Notes under the pieces: model-generated
What the model was told of the DNA's origin: nothing
Database searches by the model: none
Seen by the model: only the letters and a program-made list of their open reading frames with translations
Shown: piece by piece, positions 33,609 to 44,601 of the stretch
Layout: each line of letters starts with the position of its first letter
How positions within the stretch are numbered: position 1 is the first letter of the stretch
Assembly: GCA_964036045.1 (NCBI GenBank)
Contig: OZ038382.1
Span: 100,132,357-100,196,356 of the forward strand
Source of the DNA: Eutreptiella sp. 'Long Island Sound 2002'
Taxonomy: Eukaryota > Euglenozoa > Euglenophyceae > Eutreptiales > Eutreptiaceae
Length of the DNA stretch: 64,000 nt
Direction: 5' to 3'
Made by a program: the position numbers and the translations under genes

Positions 33609-34903
33609 CGGCCAACGGGCAACAACCGCCCTGCTCCCCCTACGCAGAACGTGCACATTGTCATGACTACTACCATACAAGAGCACAAGACCAACACACG
33701 CCACGCGGACATTGCGCGGACAAAACCCATGCCCCGCCCGCCTACGGGTGTGGGGCAGCAATGCCGCACCGTTGGGACAGCTGCAACCACACTGGCACCC
33801 GCTCCTCCCTACCCGCCGCACGCCATGGCGCCAAACATTCTGGCACAGCACATGCCTATGTGGGGCCGGTGATGACCAGTCCCCCGTTATGGCTGACGTG
33901 GGCTCCTGCAGGGACCCAGGCTCACACCAACAGGCTGCATCTCGCACACCAGCCACACGCACAGGCCGAACAGCTTGCGGCCCGTAAGAGCCATGAACGC
34001 TACGCCGGGCGCGGACCAGCCCCACTAACGCCACTGTCCCCGCAACGGGGGTACCGGGGCCCGGAGGACAAGAGGGACGTGCTGACCGCAACATAACCCC
34101 TTCTAGCGTGTACTTCGAGTTCAGCACTTCCTCCGGGGACCGGAGTGTTACCACTGCCGCAAGGCGGAGTCCGGCGTCCCAATACAACCCTGCGGATCGG
34201 GCCCCAAGCTTCACACTGACAGCTTCAGCGGATTGAAGCTGCATGAAGAACACCCTTAGCAGCCCCTGCATAGCCCCTGCATAGCAACACGCACGGTCCA
34301 CGTGGCCTGCGCCGGGCATGGTCGTGGATGCCAAGCAGGCTCATGGGATTCGTCACGAGCCCACACAAGGGGGCAATGCCAAAGCAGCCAAGCACGCTGC
34401 ACCGCAGGGTACACCGGCGCCCGCCTACCCAGCCTCAGGAATGGTCTTTTTCAGGGCCAGGCACAGAGTCCGCCTGGGGGACACAAGACACGCTAACAGC
34501 CACACATTCGGCGGCCCGCCTGCTCCCACCAACGGAACTCAGGAATGGTACACCGGGCGAAGCACGCCGCGCCACAGACAAGCACCATCGCCAGCACGCA
34601 TAACCTTCAAGGACGTTACTTACAAGGGCACAGTATCGAGGGACAGGTATGCCAAGCGCTTGGGCTTTTAGGGTAGGGAAAAATTCCCGAATCGGTCCTA
34701 AAGTAAATTCTATGGTGCCTAGCCTCCCTCTCTTAGACTTTAGAGGTGCCTCCATAGCAGCCTTGGGGAAGTTTGAAATATTTGTTGGGTTTCAACACAA
34801 AACGCTTCTTTCTGGAGACTTTTTCTATGAAAAGTGTAGTTGACTTGTTAATTGACAACTATTTTGCGAGTCAATCTGCATCTCATATTGAATGGGGACT
34901 TCC
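33609..34903 (+). other. LINE 3' debris and transition to AT-richer flank
   Basis: From 33609 to about 34670 the plus strand keeps the A/C-rich composition and short open frames of the element, with one ending ITFKDVTYKGTVSRDRYAKR at 34671. After 34680 the sequence becomes AT-rich and non-coding until the 2.78-kb unit begins at 34904. No poly(A), TSD or terminal repeat could be located. Confidence 0.3.
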
Positions 34904-35235
34904 CGGTATCTAATAGGGTCAAAGACGTCCAAGCACATTGCAAATTATCAATCTTTGGTCCTCTCATATGTTTGGGCGTTTAGGGCTTCGCTGAAATGAC
35001 TTTACTTCCTTTGCTCTACACAATTTGGGTATGACCTGCACATTGACATGTATTTCGTGACACAAACCCCCTCTGATTCTGTTCCCTATGTTTGCGTACG
35101 TTTGGTTGAGATTCAAACTTTTAGGATACTGCAATCTGGTTTTCCTTACTTCATGATGTATTGTGTTACTCTCATTGGTGGTTATTTCTATCTCTTCTAG
35201 CCTTTACTGCAGTTGGCTGGTGAGTTGATGGGTAT

Positions 35236-35253
35236 CGTGCGAATCGTCGCACG
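35236..35253 (+). other. Perfect hairpin, 7-bp stem, in the 2.78-kb unit
   Basis: CGTGCGA, loop ATCG, TCGCACG. Conserved in copy B near 38023. Two further hairpins follow: 35391-35418 (GATGTGCCGC paired with GCGGCACACATC through a 2-nt bulge) and 35755-35775 (TAACGCGC, loop CTTTT, GCGCGTTA). All are preserved in both copies. Confidence 0.6.
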
Positions 35254-35533
35254 CGTCAAGTAAGTCGTCATAAACACAATTTTCAGCGATTTAACAGGTG
35301 TCTTGTGCTGTTTTATACTTAAACGAAAAATCCCATTTCTGCTGCCAAAGTACATTTTAGTCAATTCAACCTTGAATTCGTGAAACGTTTGATGTGCCGC
35401 TGTGCTGCGGCACACATCGCGTGTCAACTGGTAGGTGTTGTTCAACGCAGTACCAGGAGGACAGCAGTAAAATGAGCGCAAAGAAGACCAGTAGGACAAA
35501 GGTAGATGCAAATGAAGAGGTCTGTGAAGGTCT

Positions 35534-36069
35534 GTGCTACCGCATGGCTGCAGTACAGCTGATTTCATAATTAAAGCGTCCGTTGTCACGTCTTTTCCCC
35601 TGTCAAAGCCCGACTCTTCAGACAGGCATGTTCAGTACACCTCAAACGTCAAAACAGGAGCAAACGGCAGTGACAGCGACGGCGACGACAATGTAGAGAT
35701 TCCTATATGCTTACAGTGGCACCTGGTGCATCATGGGACATTTGACACGCCACTTAACGCGCCTTTTGCGCGTTACGATACTCGTCAACTTTGCTGTGTC
35801 TGCTGTGCTGCCCCCTTTCTCGGCATTGCTTTGCAGATGACAAGCGACGGGAACGCAGACGCCGAAAACGGTTCTGATGCATCCAATGTTGTAGGGGACG
35901 CCCCAGAGGAGCAGAGTCAAGAGGAGGAAAACGAAGAGTAGGAGGATCAAGAGGAAGTGGGACAGGATGAGGAAGAGGAAGACGAGGAGAATACTAACGA
36001 CGAAGACGATGTGTCCTGCCCAGACCGACGAATCGACAGAGATGTGGGACAAATGCGACATTGCCTTTG
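35534..36069 (+). pseudogene. Acidic protein frame in the 2.78-kb unit (copy A), one in-frame TAG
   Basis: The frame starts with a segment containing NGSDSDGDDNVEIPIC and LQWHLVHHGTFDT. It then runs into an Asp/Glu-rich tail (GNADAENGSDASNVVG, EEQSQEEENEE). A single TAG at 35939-35941 follows, after which the same frame continues acidic (DEEEEDEENTNDEDDV) to a stop near 36069. Composition is like the acidic tails of histone- or RNA-binding proteins, but there is no recognisable domain. An AG-like acceptor stretch (CTTCTAG near 35200) and GTAAGT-like donors lie upstream. They could mean the unit contains spliced host-gene sequence. Confidence 0.35.
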
Positions 36070-36247
36070 AAGAAGCAGGCCTCCTGGGAAGCCCGCTTAG
36101 GCAAAAGAAGGCAGATTGGGTTGAGCAGGAGGGGGGGGTCGGCGAGTTTGTAATAATGTCTTCTGCATTGCCAGGAGGAGTGCAGGACATCGCTGACAAG
36201 TTGAGATTGCCCTGTGCTGCAAATGAGTCTTAGGTTGTGCGAGTTGA

Positions 36248-36859
36248 CTACGGCACAGGTGAGGCTGTCAACATGGCAGTGCCCCTGCACAGTGTTGTGT
36301 GTTGGAACTTGAGACAGAGCAGAGAATGGCTGTTGGTGACAGCCACGTTCACATTGTCCGCTTCAAGCGCTTGGCCCCATGCATTGTAAACCTCAACTCG
36401 AAACAGCACCTCTCCGTCAAGAGAAGGAGCCGTAGCTACAACTACGTTGTAGTGTTTCGAACGAAAAAAGGTCAGACCCTGCAGATTGAAGAAGCCGCAC
36501 CAAGCTCTGGAGGGCAAAGTGTGTTGAATGAAGGAATTTCCACCCGTCGAGGGCAAACTGGAGGCACAGACACAGAAACGGCACCAGCACGTAGGCACGG
36601 TGCCCCAGAGCTCTAATGGGGAGCATGGGAATGGGGCGCAGAGCGACGACAACCGGATGGGTGTTGCCACCAGCGGTGCTGTACATACCATACCATCACA
36701 TGGGACCTCGAGAACAACAGGGTTTGAAAGCTCCATGCGATACGAGGTGCAAGATTGTGCATGCGGCAGGAGCCTGAAGGCGGGGATTGTCCCACAAAAA
36801 GTTTCTTTTCTTGGGCACAACAAGCTGAGACATAGGAACGAAGCAAATGGAACCCGCAC
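36248..36859 (-). other. 203-codon minus-strand frame conserved in both 2.78-kb copies
   Basis: Open in copy A here and again at 39033-39644 in copy B, without an indel. It is Cys/Ser/Leu-rich with a Val-rich C-terminal part (NVVVATAPSLDGEVLFRVEV). The opposite strand has an equally open 105-codon frame (36299-36616). Between copies, changes alter residues in both. I cannot tell which, if either, is coding. Confidence 0.2.
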
Positions 36860-37692
36860 AGCCAGCAGAGCTTAACACATCCAACGGCCAGACAAGCCAA
36901 CCGTTAGGCGGAGAAGACAACTGCAAACCAACAAAACCAGTCAGGCATAGTTCTGGCAACGACATAAGAACCTCAGACCAAAACACACCAAACACAGACA
37001 AACCACCACAATGTGCATCCAACAGAAGACTAACTGTGTAGGCATCGGCCTACAGCGACCCAACACAGCCGGCCAAGCTCCAAACAGCCGACCCCTTGCG
37101 GCTGAGACGACAGAGAACCAACACCACATACCCTGGACTCAGCACAATGCATACCACAATCGACAAAATGACAACAATGAAACTCAGAAGCGACAGGGGC
37201 GGCTACAAGAACAACATCCGGCGGCACCAGCACAGGCTGAACCGCAGAGGATCCAAAGCCCAAAAAGCGGTAAGGCAGTATGGCAGCTACCACGACCGTG
37301 CAGCAACCAAACGGCTGCAGAGGTCACGACCCGACCTCCAACAGACCACACGCAAGCCAGCCAAAATCAGACCAGCCAGGCATGCAAGGTTCGAAACGGG
37401 AACGCCGTCCCGCAAGTTGCCAACACCGTAATGCGCCACGCCCGCCGGTGACCATACCCGCGGGCGCAACGGAACACCGCAACTCTACCATTATGCAACC
37501 AAACAACCAACGTCAACAAATTGTTCCGAACCCCGGGCCCACCGGGACAGCACAACCTCCATCGAGTCAGCAGGCGTGAGCACGCATCACCGCATTGGAG
37601 TCCCGTAACACATGCCTCTTCAAGTCGTCTCACGCCTACTGAAAACGAACCAAGGGGGTGGTTGCCAGGACACAGGCTCTAATACAGGGCAC

Positions 37693-40465
37693 CGGTATCT
37701 AATAGGGTCAAAGACGTCCAAGCACATTGCAAATTATCAATCTTTGGTCCTGTCATATGTTTGGGCGTTTAGGGGTTCGCTGAAATGACTTTACTTCCTT
37801 TGCTCTACACAATTTGGGTATGACCTGCACATTGACATGTATTTCGTGACACAAACCCCCTCTGATTCTGTTCCCTATGTTGGTTGAGATTCAAACTTTT
37901 AGGATACTGCAATCTGGTTTTCCTTACTTCATGATGTATTGTGTTACTCTCATTGGTGGTTATTTCTATCTCTTCTAGCCTTTACTGCAGTTGGCTGGTG
38001 AGTTGATGGGTATCGTGCGAATCGTCGCACGCGTCAAGTAAGTCGTCATAAACACAATTTTCAGCGATTTAACAGGTGTCTTGTGCTGTTTTATACTTAA
38101 ACGAAAAATCCCTTTTTTGCTGCCAAAGTACGTTTTAGTCAATTCAACCTTGAATTCGTGAAACATTTGATGTGCCGCTGTGCTGCGGCACACATCGCGT
38201 GTCAACTGGTAGGTGTTGTTCAACGCAGTACCAGGAGGACAGCAGTAAAATGAGCGCAAAGAAGACCAGTAGGACAAAGGTAGATGCAAATGAAGAGGTC
38301 TGTGAAGGTCTGTGCTACCGCATGGCTGCAGTACAGCTGATTTCATAATTAAAGTGTCCGTTGTCACGTCTTTTCCCCTGTCAAAGGCCGACTCTTCAGA
38401 CAGGCATGTTCAGTACACCTCAAACGTCAAAACAGGAGCAAACGGCAGTGACAGCGACGGCGACGACAATGTAGAGATTCCTATATGCTTTCAGTGGCAC
38501 CTGGTGCATCATGGGACATTTGACACGTCACTTAACGCGCCTTTTGCGCGTTACGATACTCGTCAACTTTGCTGTGTCTGCTGTGCTGCCCCCTTTCTCG
38601 GCATTGCTTTGCAGATGACAAGCGACGGGAACGCAGACGCCGAAAACGGTTCTGATGCATCCAATGTTGTAGGGGACGCCCAGAGGAGCAGAATCAAGAG
38701 GAGGAAAATGAAGAGTAGGAGGATCAAGAGGAAGTGGGACAGGATGAGGAAGAGGAAGACGAGGAGAATACTAACGACGAAGACGATGTGTCCTGCCCAG
38801 ACCGACGAATCGACAGAGATGTGGGACAAATGCGACATTGCCTTTGAAGAAGCAGGCCTCCTGGGAAGCCCGCGTAGGCAAAAGAAGGCAGATTGGGTTG
38901 AGCAGGAGGGGGGGGTCGGCGAGTTTGTAATTTGAACCAAATGTCTTCTGCATTGCCAGGAGGAGTGCAGGACATCGCTGACAAGTTGAGATTGCCCTGT
39001 GCTGCAAATGAGTCTTTGGTTGTGCGAGTTGACTACGGCACAGGTGAGGCTGTCAACATGGCAGTGCCCCTGCACAGTGTTGTGTGTTTGCACTTGAGGC
39101 AGAGGAGAGAATGGCTGTTCGTGACAGCCACGTTCACATTGTCCGCTTCAAGCGCCTGGCCCCATGCATTGTAAACCTCAACTCGAAACAGCACCTCTCC
39201 GTCAAGAGAAACAGCCGTAGCTACAACTACGTTGTAGTGTTTCGAACGAAAAAAGGTCAGACCCTGCAGATTGTAGAAGCTGCACCAAGCTCTGGAGGAC
39301 AAAGTGTGTTGAATGAAGGAAGTTCCACCCGTCGAGGGCAAACTGGGGGCACAGACACAGAGACGGCACCAGCACGTAGGCACGGTGCCCCGGAGCTCTA
39401 ATGGGGAGCATGGGAATGGGGCGCAGAGCGACGACAACCGGATGGGTGTTGCCACCAGCGGTGCTGTACATACCATACCATCACATGGGACCTCGAGAAC
39501 AACAGGGTTTGAAAGCTCCATGCGATACGAGGTGCAAGATTGTGCATGCGGCGGGAGCCCGAAGGCGGGGATTGTCCCACAAAAAGTTTCTTTTCTTGGG
39601 CACAACAAGCTGAGACATAGGAACGAAGCAAATGGAACCCGCACAGCCAGCAGAGCTTAACGCATCCAACGGCCAGACAAGCCGACCGTTAGGCGGAGAA
39701 GACAACTGCAAACCAACGAAACCAGTCAGGCATAGTTCTGGCAATGACATAAGAACCTCAGACCAAAACACACCAAACACAGACAAACCACCACAATGTG
39801 CATCCAACAGAAGACTAACTGTGTAGGCATCGGCCTACAGCGACCCAACACAGCCGGCCAAGCTCCAAACAGCCGACCCCTTGCGGCTGAGACGACAGAG
39901 AACCAACACCACATACCCTGGACTCAGCACAATGCATACCACAATCGACAAAATGACAACAATGAAACTCAGAAGCGACAGGGGCGGCTACAAGAACAAC
40001 ATCCGGCGGCACCAGCACAGGCTGAACCGCAGAGGACCTAAAGCCCAAAAAGCGGTAAGGCAGTATGGCGGCTACCACGACCGTGCAGCAACCAAACGGC
40101 TGCAGAGGTCACGACCCGACTTCCAACAGACCACACGCAAGCCAGCGAAAATCAGACCAGCCAGGCATGCAAGGGTCGAAACGGGAACGCCGTCCCGCAA
40201 GTTGGCAACACCGTAATGCGCCACGCCCGCCGGTGACCATACCCGCGGGCGCAACGGAACACCGCAACTCTACCATTATGCAACCAAACAACCAACGTCA
40301 ACAAATTGTTCCGAACCCCGGGCGCACCGGGACAGCACAACCTCCATCGAGTCCGCAGGCGTGAGCACGCATCACCGCATTGGAGTCCCGTAACACATGC
40401 TTCTTCAAGTCGTCTCGCGCCCACTGAAAAACAAACCAAGGTGGTGGTTGCCAGGACACAGGCTC
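37693..40465 (+). repeat. 2.77-kb unit of unknown nature, copy B of the tandem pair
   Basis: Near-identical to 34904-37679. A one-base deletion near 38680 shifts the acidic frame into a Lys/Arg-rich one (207 codons, 38312-38935). A 9-base insertion (near 38932) brings a stop. Copy B continues directly into the (ACCT)n-tailed 3' segment at 40466, whereas copy A does not, so the tail belongs to copy B or to the larger element that contains both. Confidence 0.75.
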
Positions 40466-40760
40466 CTGATCCCTTGGCCCGGGAAACCGGAGGCTGATGA
40501 GGAGGTGTGATGGGAACCTCCCGGACATATCATCCCCCCGAATGAGAGGAATGTGTGACCTCGCCGGAGCATGGGTTACCTCTCCGGGCAGAACCCGCTG
40601 TAGGGTACTGCTCGCGGCGACCGAGCCCTTCTTCCACATGGGGGGGCCGCTTTGTGGGGGCGCTTGAACTAGGGCTGTCGGTGGGCGAGCCAAAGCCCCT
40701 TGGTAAGACCCTCCTAGGGGGCAACCCCAATCTGGAGATGACGTACCTACCTACCTACCT
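40466..40760 (+). mobile_element. 3' end of a non-LTR element with an (ACCT)4 tail
   Basis: About 295 bases matching 43895-44186. Shared blocks are GGGTTACCTCTC, CAGAACCCGCTGTAGGGTACTGCTC and GGGGGGCCGCTTTGTGGGGGC; both end in CCCAG/AATC-type sequence followed by ACCTACCTACCTACCT. Short-unit microsatellite tails instead of poly(A) are known for several LINE clades. The junction with the ~187-bp array is immediate (40761). The 5' extent of the element is uncertain: it may reach back to 37693, or to 27271. Confidence 0.6.
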
Positions 40761-41540
40761 ATGGAAGCCAGAAATTAACTGTTTCAGTTCAGCCTTACCA
40801 AATACATGGTCATCTCATTCCAAAAAAATAGCCTAGAAACTGCCAATGTTGGGCTAAAAGCAGTGTTTGCTTTGGGCCTGGGTAGTCAGTTCAAGGCCTA
40901 CCCACTTGATTTTGCTGGTGCTGCTCAGAATAAAACGTGTTGCAGGGTATGTCAGCCAGAACATGGGTGTTTGAAGGCAACCCTCACAAAAAATTCCCCT
41001 TTTGGCCCAAACATGGCCTAAAAGGCCGAACCTTAGTCAAAAACCAGTGGTTTATTTGGTTCGTGGGCCAGCCTTTGGGCTTTGGTGGTCAGTTCAAGGG
41101 CCCCCTACCTTCTTTTGCAGGGTCCGGACTCAAAAAACATGTAATTGAAGGTATGGCAGCTAGAGAACTGGTGTTTCAAGGCCACCCTACCCAGGAAAAG
41201 GCAATTTCTTCCAAAAAAGGCCCGAAAAGTCCAATTTTGCGTAAAAACAATTGTTCTCTTGGCCTCGGGTGGTCAGATCAAGCCCTCCCCGCTCTATTAT
41301 GCGGGTACCTCAATAGAGCAAACATGTGTTGCAAGGTATTGGAGCCAGAAAAAAGCTGTCTAGGGACCGCTTAAACCTGAAAAAGGCCATTGTTTGTCAG
41401 ATAATGGCCTAAAATTGCCAATGTTTTGCAAACGATCTCTGTGTTTTCCGCTTGGGGGATCTTTTAACGGCGCCCCACCGTTTTCTGCAGGTGCTGGACT
41501 CACTAAGATTAGCTATGCAGCATGGGTGGCATGATATTGC
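40761..41540 (+). repeat. Array of ~187-bp repeats, diverged, about 4 units
   Basis: Starts inside a unit at ATGGAAGCCAG directly after the (ACCT)4 tail. TTTTGCxGGTxC-type boxes follow near 40910, 41112, 41296 and 41482. Each unit matches the unit of the same rank in the 26400-27270 array better than its neighbours (for example ACATGTAATT.AAGGTATG in the third unit of both). The two arrays are therefore duplicates of one multi-unit module in direct orientation. Confidence 0.7.
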
Positions 41541-41926
41541 AGCCCCAAAACAAGTCACACCGCACTTTTCTTGGTTTTTTGGAGTAAACTAACACTTTTG
41601 CCTTTATGTGCAGCAGTGGAGGATGGGCGGCAGCACCCAAGTGTAATTTCCTCACCTCAATCAGGCGCTTGCAACCGCTTAGAAAGATTTTCTTGTTCCC
41701 AATGGTCTTTGTTGCTAAAAACATGAGTCGTTTTCCCCATGGATTTGTTGTTGAAACCGTCACCGCCTTTTGAAATAAGGATGGGACTCAAGGTAGTCTT
41801 GGGCAGAGGATTGCCAAAATCAATATCAAGATTTGGAAACTCCTTCCAAATCACAGCATAAGTAGACAGGAAAGGCTTCAGAAGGATAGTGCAGGATGAA
41901 TGTTTCGTTTCCGTCATACCCTGCAC
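41509..41926 (-). other. Short unidentified minus-strand frames
   Basis: Two overlapping frames (41926-41657 and 41763-41509) give protein-like but unrecognised sequence, for example KPFLSTYAVIWKEFPNLDID and KRLIEVRKLHLGAAAHPP. They could be one frameshifted old gene or transposon fragment. No motif supports a function. Confidence 0.2.
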
Positions 41927-42837
41927 CTCCTGGTCTTCCCTGTGAAGCCCGATCCCCGGTCATGGGGGCACGTACTCCGTAGGCAGCCGAAAGTTGTACA
42001 CATTTGTACCGGGGTCATTGGAAAAAGGATCAGAGAAATATGGTGGGCAAATGCTACTAACTACGAACCTTTTTTGTCTACAATTTTTGGAAGCGGGAAT
42101 TCCTCTCAAAAGAAGTCAGTTTTTCAACAAGGCTGTACAAAAGAGGTGCCTTTTCACACTCTCTCATCAGGCATTGCAAGGCCTCGCCACCCAAAAATCA
42201 TTTTTGTTGGAAAAAACAGCTATTTACCCACATTCTTGATCGTGAGGCCTTGCCATACACTCGACTGGAATGTGTAAAATCACCCGTTTCACCAATATGT
42301 GGTTGCTGTTCAGTGCAACTATCAATGTAAATGGGCGTATTTCTAAGGATGCATTTTGAAAATGGGGGGTAAAATAGCCAAAATACCCAGTTTGGAATGC
42401 GACCCCTTGCATTCCAATTCGGAATGTGGTCAATTCAAGGGTTGTACCTATTTTGGTAATTTGTAGTGCGAGGCCTCGCAACACAGATGGAAAATTGCAT
42501 CATTGACGTGGATTCTTCAGTCTGTGAGCATGAGAAGCCTTGAAAAACATCATGACAAAACGTTGTGAGGTAGGAAAGAAGAAAGGTAGGGTATCCGGCC
42601 CAGAGTACCTCCAGCGTTGTGCCTCTACGAGAAAAATATAGGTAAATCGCCAAACCCACCATATGGTTTTTTGGGCGAAAACATGCAACTTTTGGGGTAA
42701 ATGGACCAAAAAGCTGACTGCTTAAATTTTCCCTCGGCACAAAGTAGGTAAATGAGCAAAGTACCTAGTCAAAATTTGCAGACACCCTGGTACAAATGAG
42801 TACCAGTTTTGGGCCATAAGTACTCCTCCTTGTGCCT
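41927..42837. other. Unassigned AT-rich DNA
   Basis: Short open frames on both strands, none with a domain. Nothing else is recognised in this stretch. Confidence 0.3.
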
Positions 42838-43215
42838 ACTGCAATGAAACAGTAAAGAGTAGGCTAATCAACCTTTAACCTGGTGTTCTCATAAGCTACT
42901 TGTATGGGTTTACTAACAGGAGCTGACAAGAGCGCGTTCAGAGTAAGATTGACGTGCGTGCCGTGCAATAGTGAAATCTAAGTTGAGATCTAAAGCGAGT
43001 TTCGGGATTGGGGATAAGGTAATCTGGATTTTAGAATAGTATAAAGGTTACGGCAGAATTGGTTTACGTTACGGTGCTAGTTCAGATTTGGGAGAGCGTT
43101 GGGATGGGCAATGTATGGTAATCACATTTGTAATTGGGGTACATCAGAATTATGATGGTTTCAGCTCACATGCTCAAACTTGGGGATTACCTGGATATCA
43201 ATTCTGTCGTCTGGC

Positions 43216-44200
43216 TGTTTGTTGTTCTTTATACGTTCACCGCGGGGACGCTGGGGGGATTGGGCACATATAACCTGCGAGAATGGTACGAGGGACACAC
43301 TCCCCGCGGAAAGCTAACAGCGTCAAGAAGCGAGAGGGGAGCTTCAATACTGCCCAGTACTCCTCTCCTCCAGAACCCCACCCGGGGCACGCAAGGCGCC
43401 ACAGGCTCGCCACACGGGGCCCACAAACCCGCGAGCCCCTGTCAGCAGGCACAGATGTGCTACGCCGAACCCAGCCCGCCACACCGGACGGAACGTCCCG
43501 GCACCAGAGCACGAGCCGAACTGCCCTAACCATGCTAACCGGCAACCTCAGCACTGCGACACAGACGCACCAGCCACATAACCCGAGAAACACGGCACGA
43601 TACGGCCCATGGCAGGCAGAGAGACACGAGCACGAGCACCGCACCACCGAGCCGGAACAGCACCCTGGCGCTCCCATGGGGAGCACGGGGACGCACCAAG
43701 GGGGACCGACGGGGCCTTACCACCGACGGGGGTGTACATATGAATGGCACAGGCGAAGCTGAAAGGACGGCCAAAGGGCACTGCGAAGTACCGGATGATG
43801 GGTTTCACATGTAACGCTGCCATGGCGGGACAGGGAAAGTGGCACCGAATTTGAAAACTTTTTGCAGCGTTCAAACCACTTATCATTACTTGGCTCCCTG
43901 CCCCTGGGCCCCAGAATCCTGAGGTTGATGAGGATGTGCGATCGGACCCTCCTCCACGTATCGTCCGCCCTAAGGAGAGGAATGTGAGACTTTGGTCGAA
44001 CATGGGTTACCTCTCTCGGCAGAACCCGCTGTAGGGTACTGCTCCCGGCGACCGCGCCATTCCCCCATGTGGGGGGGCCGCTTTGTGGGGGCACGTGCAG
44101 TAGAGCCGTGGGTGCGTGAGCAAAGGCCCCTTGGTAGACCCCCCTGTGGGGCAACCCCAGTCCCGAGACGACCTACCTACCTACCTGTTTGTTGTTCTTT
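43216..44200 (+). mobile_element. Non-LTR retroelement insertion with (ACCT)4 tail and 15-bp TSD
   Basis: TGTTTGTTGTTCTTT occurs at 43216-43230 and again at 44186-44200. Between them lie about 955 bases ending in the (ACCT)4 tail (44171-44186). The uninterrupted site is present at about 62880 in repeat R copy B. The insert starts ATACGTTCACCGCGGGG and shares its last ~300 bases with 40466-40760. It is either a 5'-truncated LINE or a short non-autonomous element. No internal tRNA-like promoter is seen. Confidence 0.85.
43283..43762 (+). CDS. Unidentified 159-codon frame in the (ACCT)n-tailed element
   Basis: Hydrophilic, His/Thr/Arg/Pro-rich (SVKKREGSFNTAQYSSPPEP, QTHQPHNPRNTARYGP, ERHEHEHRTTEPEQHPG), without zinc-binding or enzymatic motifs. 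Its position just upstream of the shared 3' tail suggests the C-terminal end of the element's last ORF. The equivalent zone of the 40-kb element is also basic and hydrophilic but not clearly similar in sequence. Confidence 0.3.
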   Translation: MVRGTHSPRKANSVKKREGSFNTAQYSSPPEPHPGHARRHRLATRGPQTREPLSAGTDVLRRTQPATPDGTSRHQSTSRTALTMLTGNLSTATQTHQPHNPRNTARYGPWQAERHEHEHRTTEPEQHPGAPMGSTGTHQGGPTGPYHRRGCTYEWHRRS

Positions 44201-44256
44201 GCTACACTGTGCTGCCTCCTTGTGTACCCGTTCATGGTTTGGACATTGGAGCTGCA

Positions 44257-44600
44257 AAAGCATCATACCAGATGGCGGCAACAAAGCAAAAGTATCAGTG
44301 AACTTGCATTGGAAGTGTGTTGCAAACCTTCAAGTCAAAATGTTTGCCGAGGTTCTATACCAGGCAAATGCCTACGACTAGGCTGCAAGCAGAAAGGCTC
44401 TGAGGCATTCTCAACAAGGCCTCCTAGGCAGACTCCATATTTGTTGTGGAGCTGATGGAGCATTTTTGATAAATCCACCCTGTGTGCCGCCTTTGCATTC
44501 TTGGGATGGTGGAGGTGAAATGTGTTCCAATGGTTCGTTGGAGTCTTCGTGGGGGCACAGTGCAGCTACGACATGTTCAACACAATGCGTGAGGAACACC
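44257..44600. other. Unassigned DNA
   Basis: No recognisable gene. The start of a 81-codon plus frame (44522) runs from here into the minisatellite below. Confidence 0.3.
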
Positions 44601-44601
44601 C

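Larger units (their letters stand above)
34904..37679 (+). repeat. 2.78-kb unit of unknown nature, copy A of a tandem pair
   Basis: Begins CGGTATCTAATAGGG and ends CCAGGACACAGGCTC. The same 2.77 kb follows at 37693-40465 after 13 bases, nearly identical. The first ~650 bases are AT-rich with several perfect hairpins; then an acidic reading frame follows, then A/C-rich sequence with short basic frames. Copy A has 11 bases (TGCGTACGTTT region near 35090) that copy B lacks. No RT, transposase, helicase or replication-initiator domain is seen, and no terminal inverted repeats. Confidence 0.75.
42838..44256 (+). repeat. Dispersed ~480-bp repeat R, copy A, interrupted by a retroelement
   Basis: 42838-43230 plus 44186-44256 matches 48343-48508 plus 62625-62946 over its length (AACAGTAAAGAGTAG, GACGTGCxTGCCGTG, AAGGTAATCT, TATCAATTCTGTCGTC, CTACACTxTGCTGCCTCC). 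The two copies were hit by different elements at different points, so each serves as the empty site of the other. I see no coding sequence or RNA gene in it. Confidence 0.75.
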
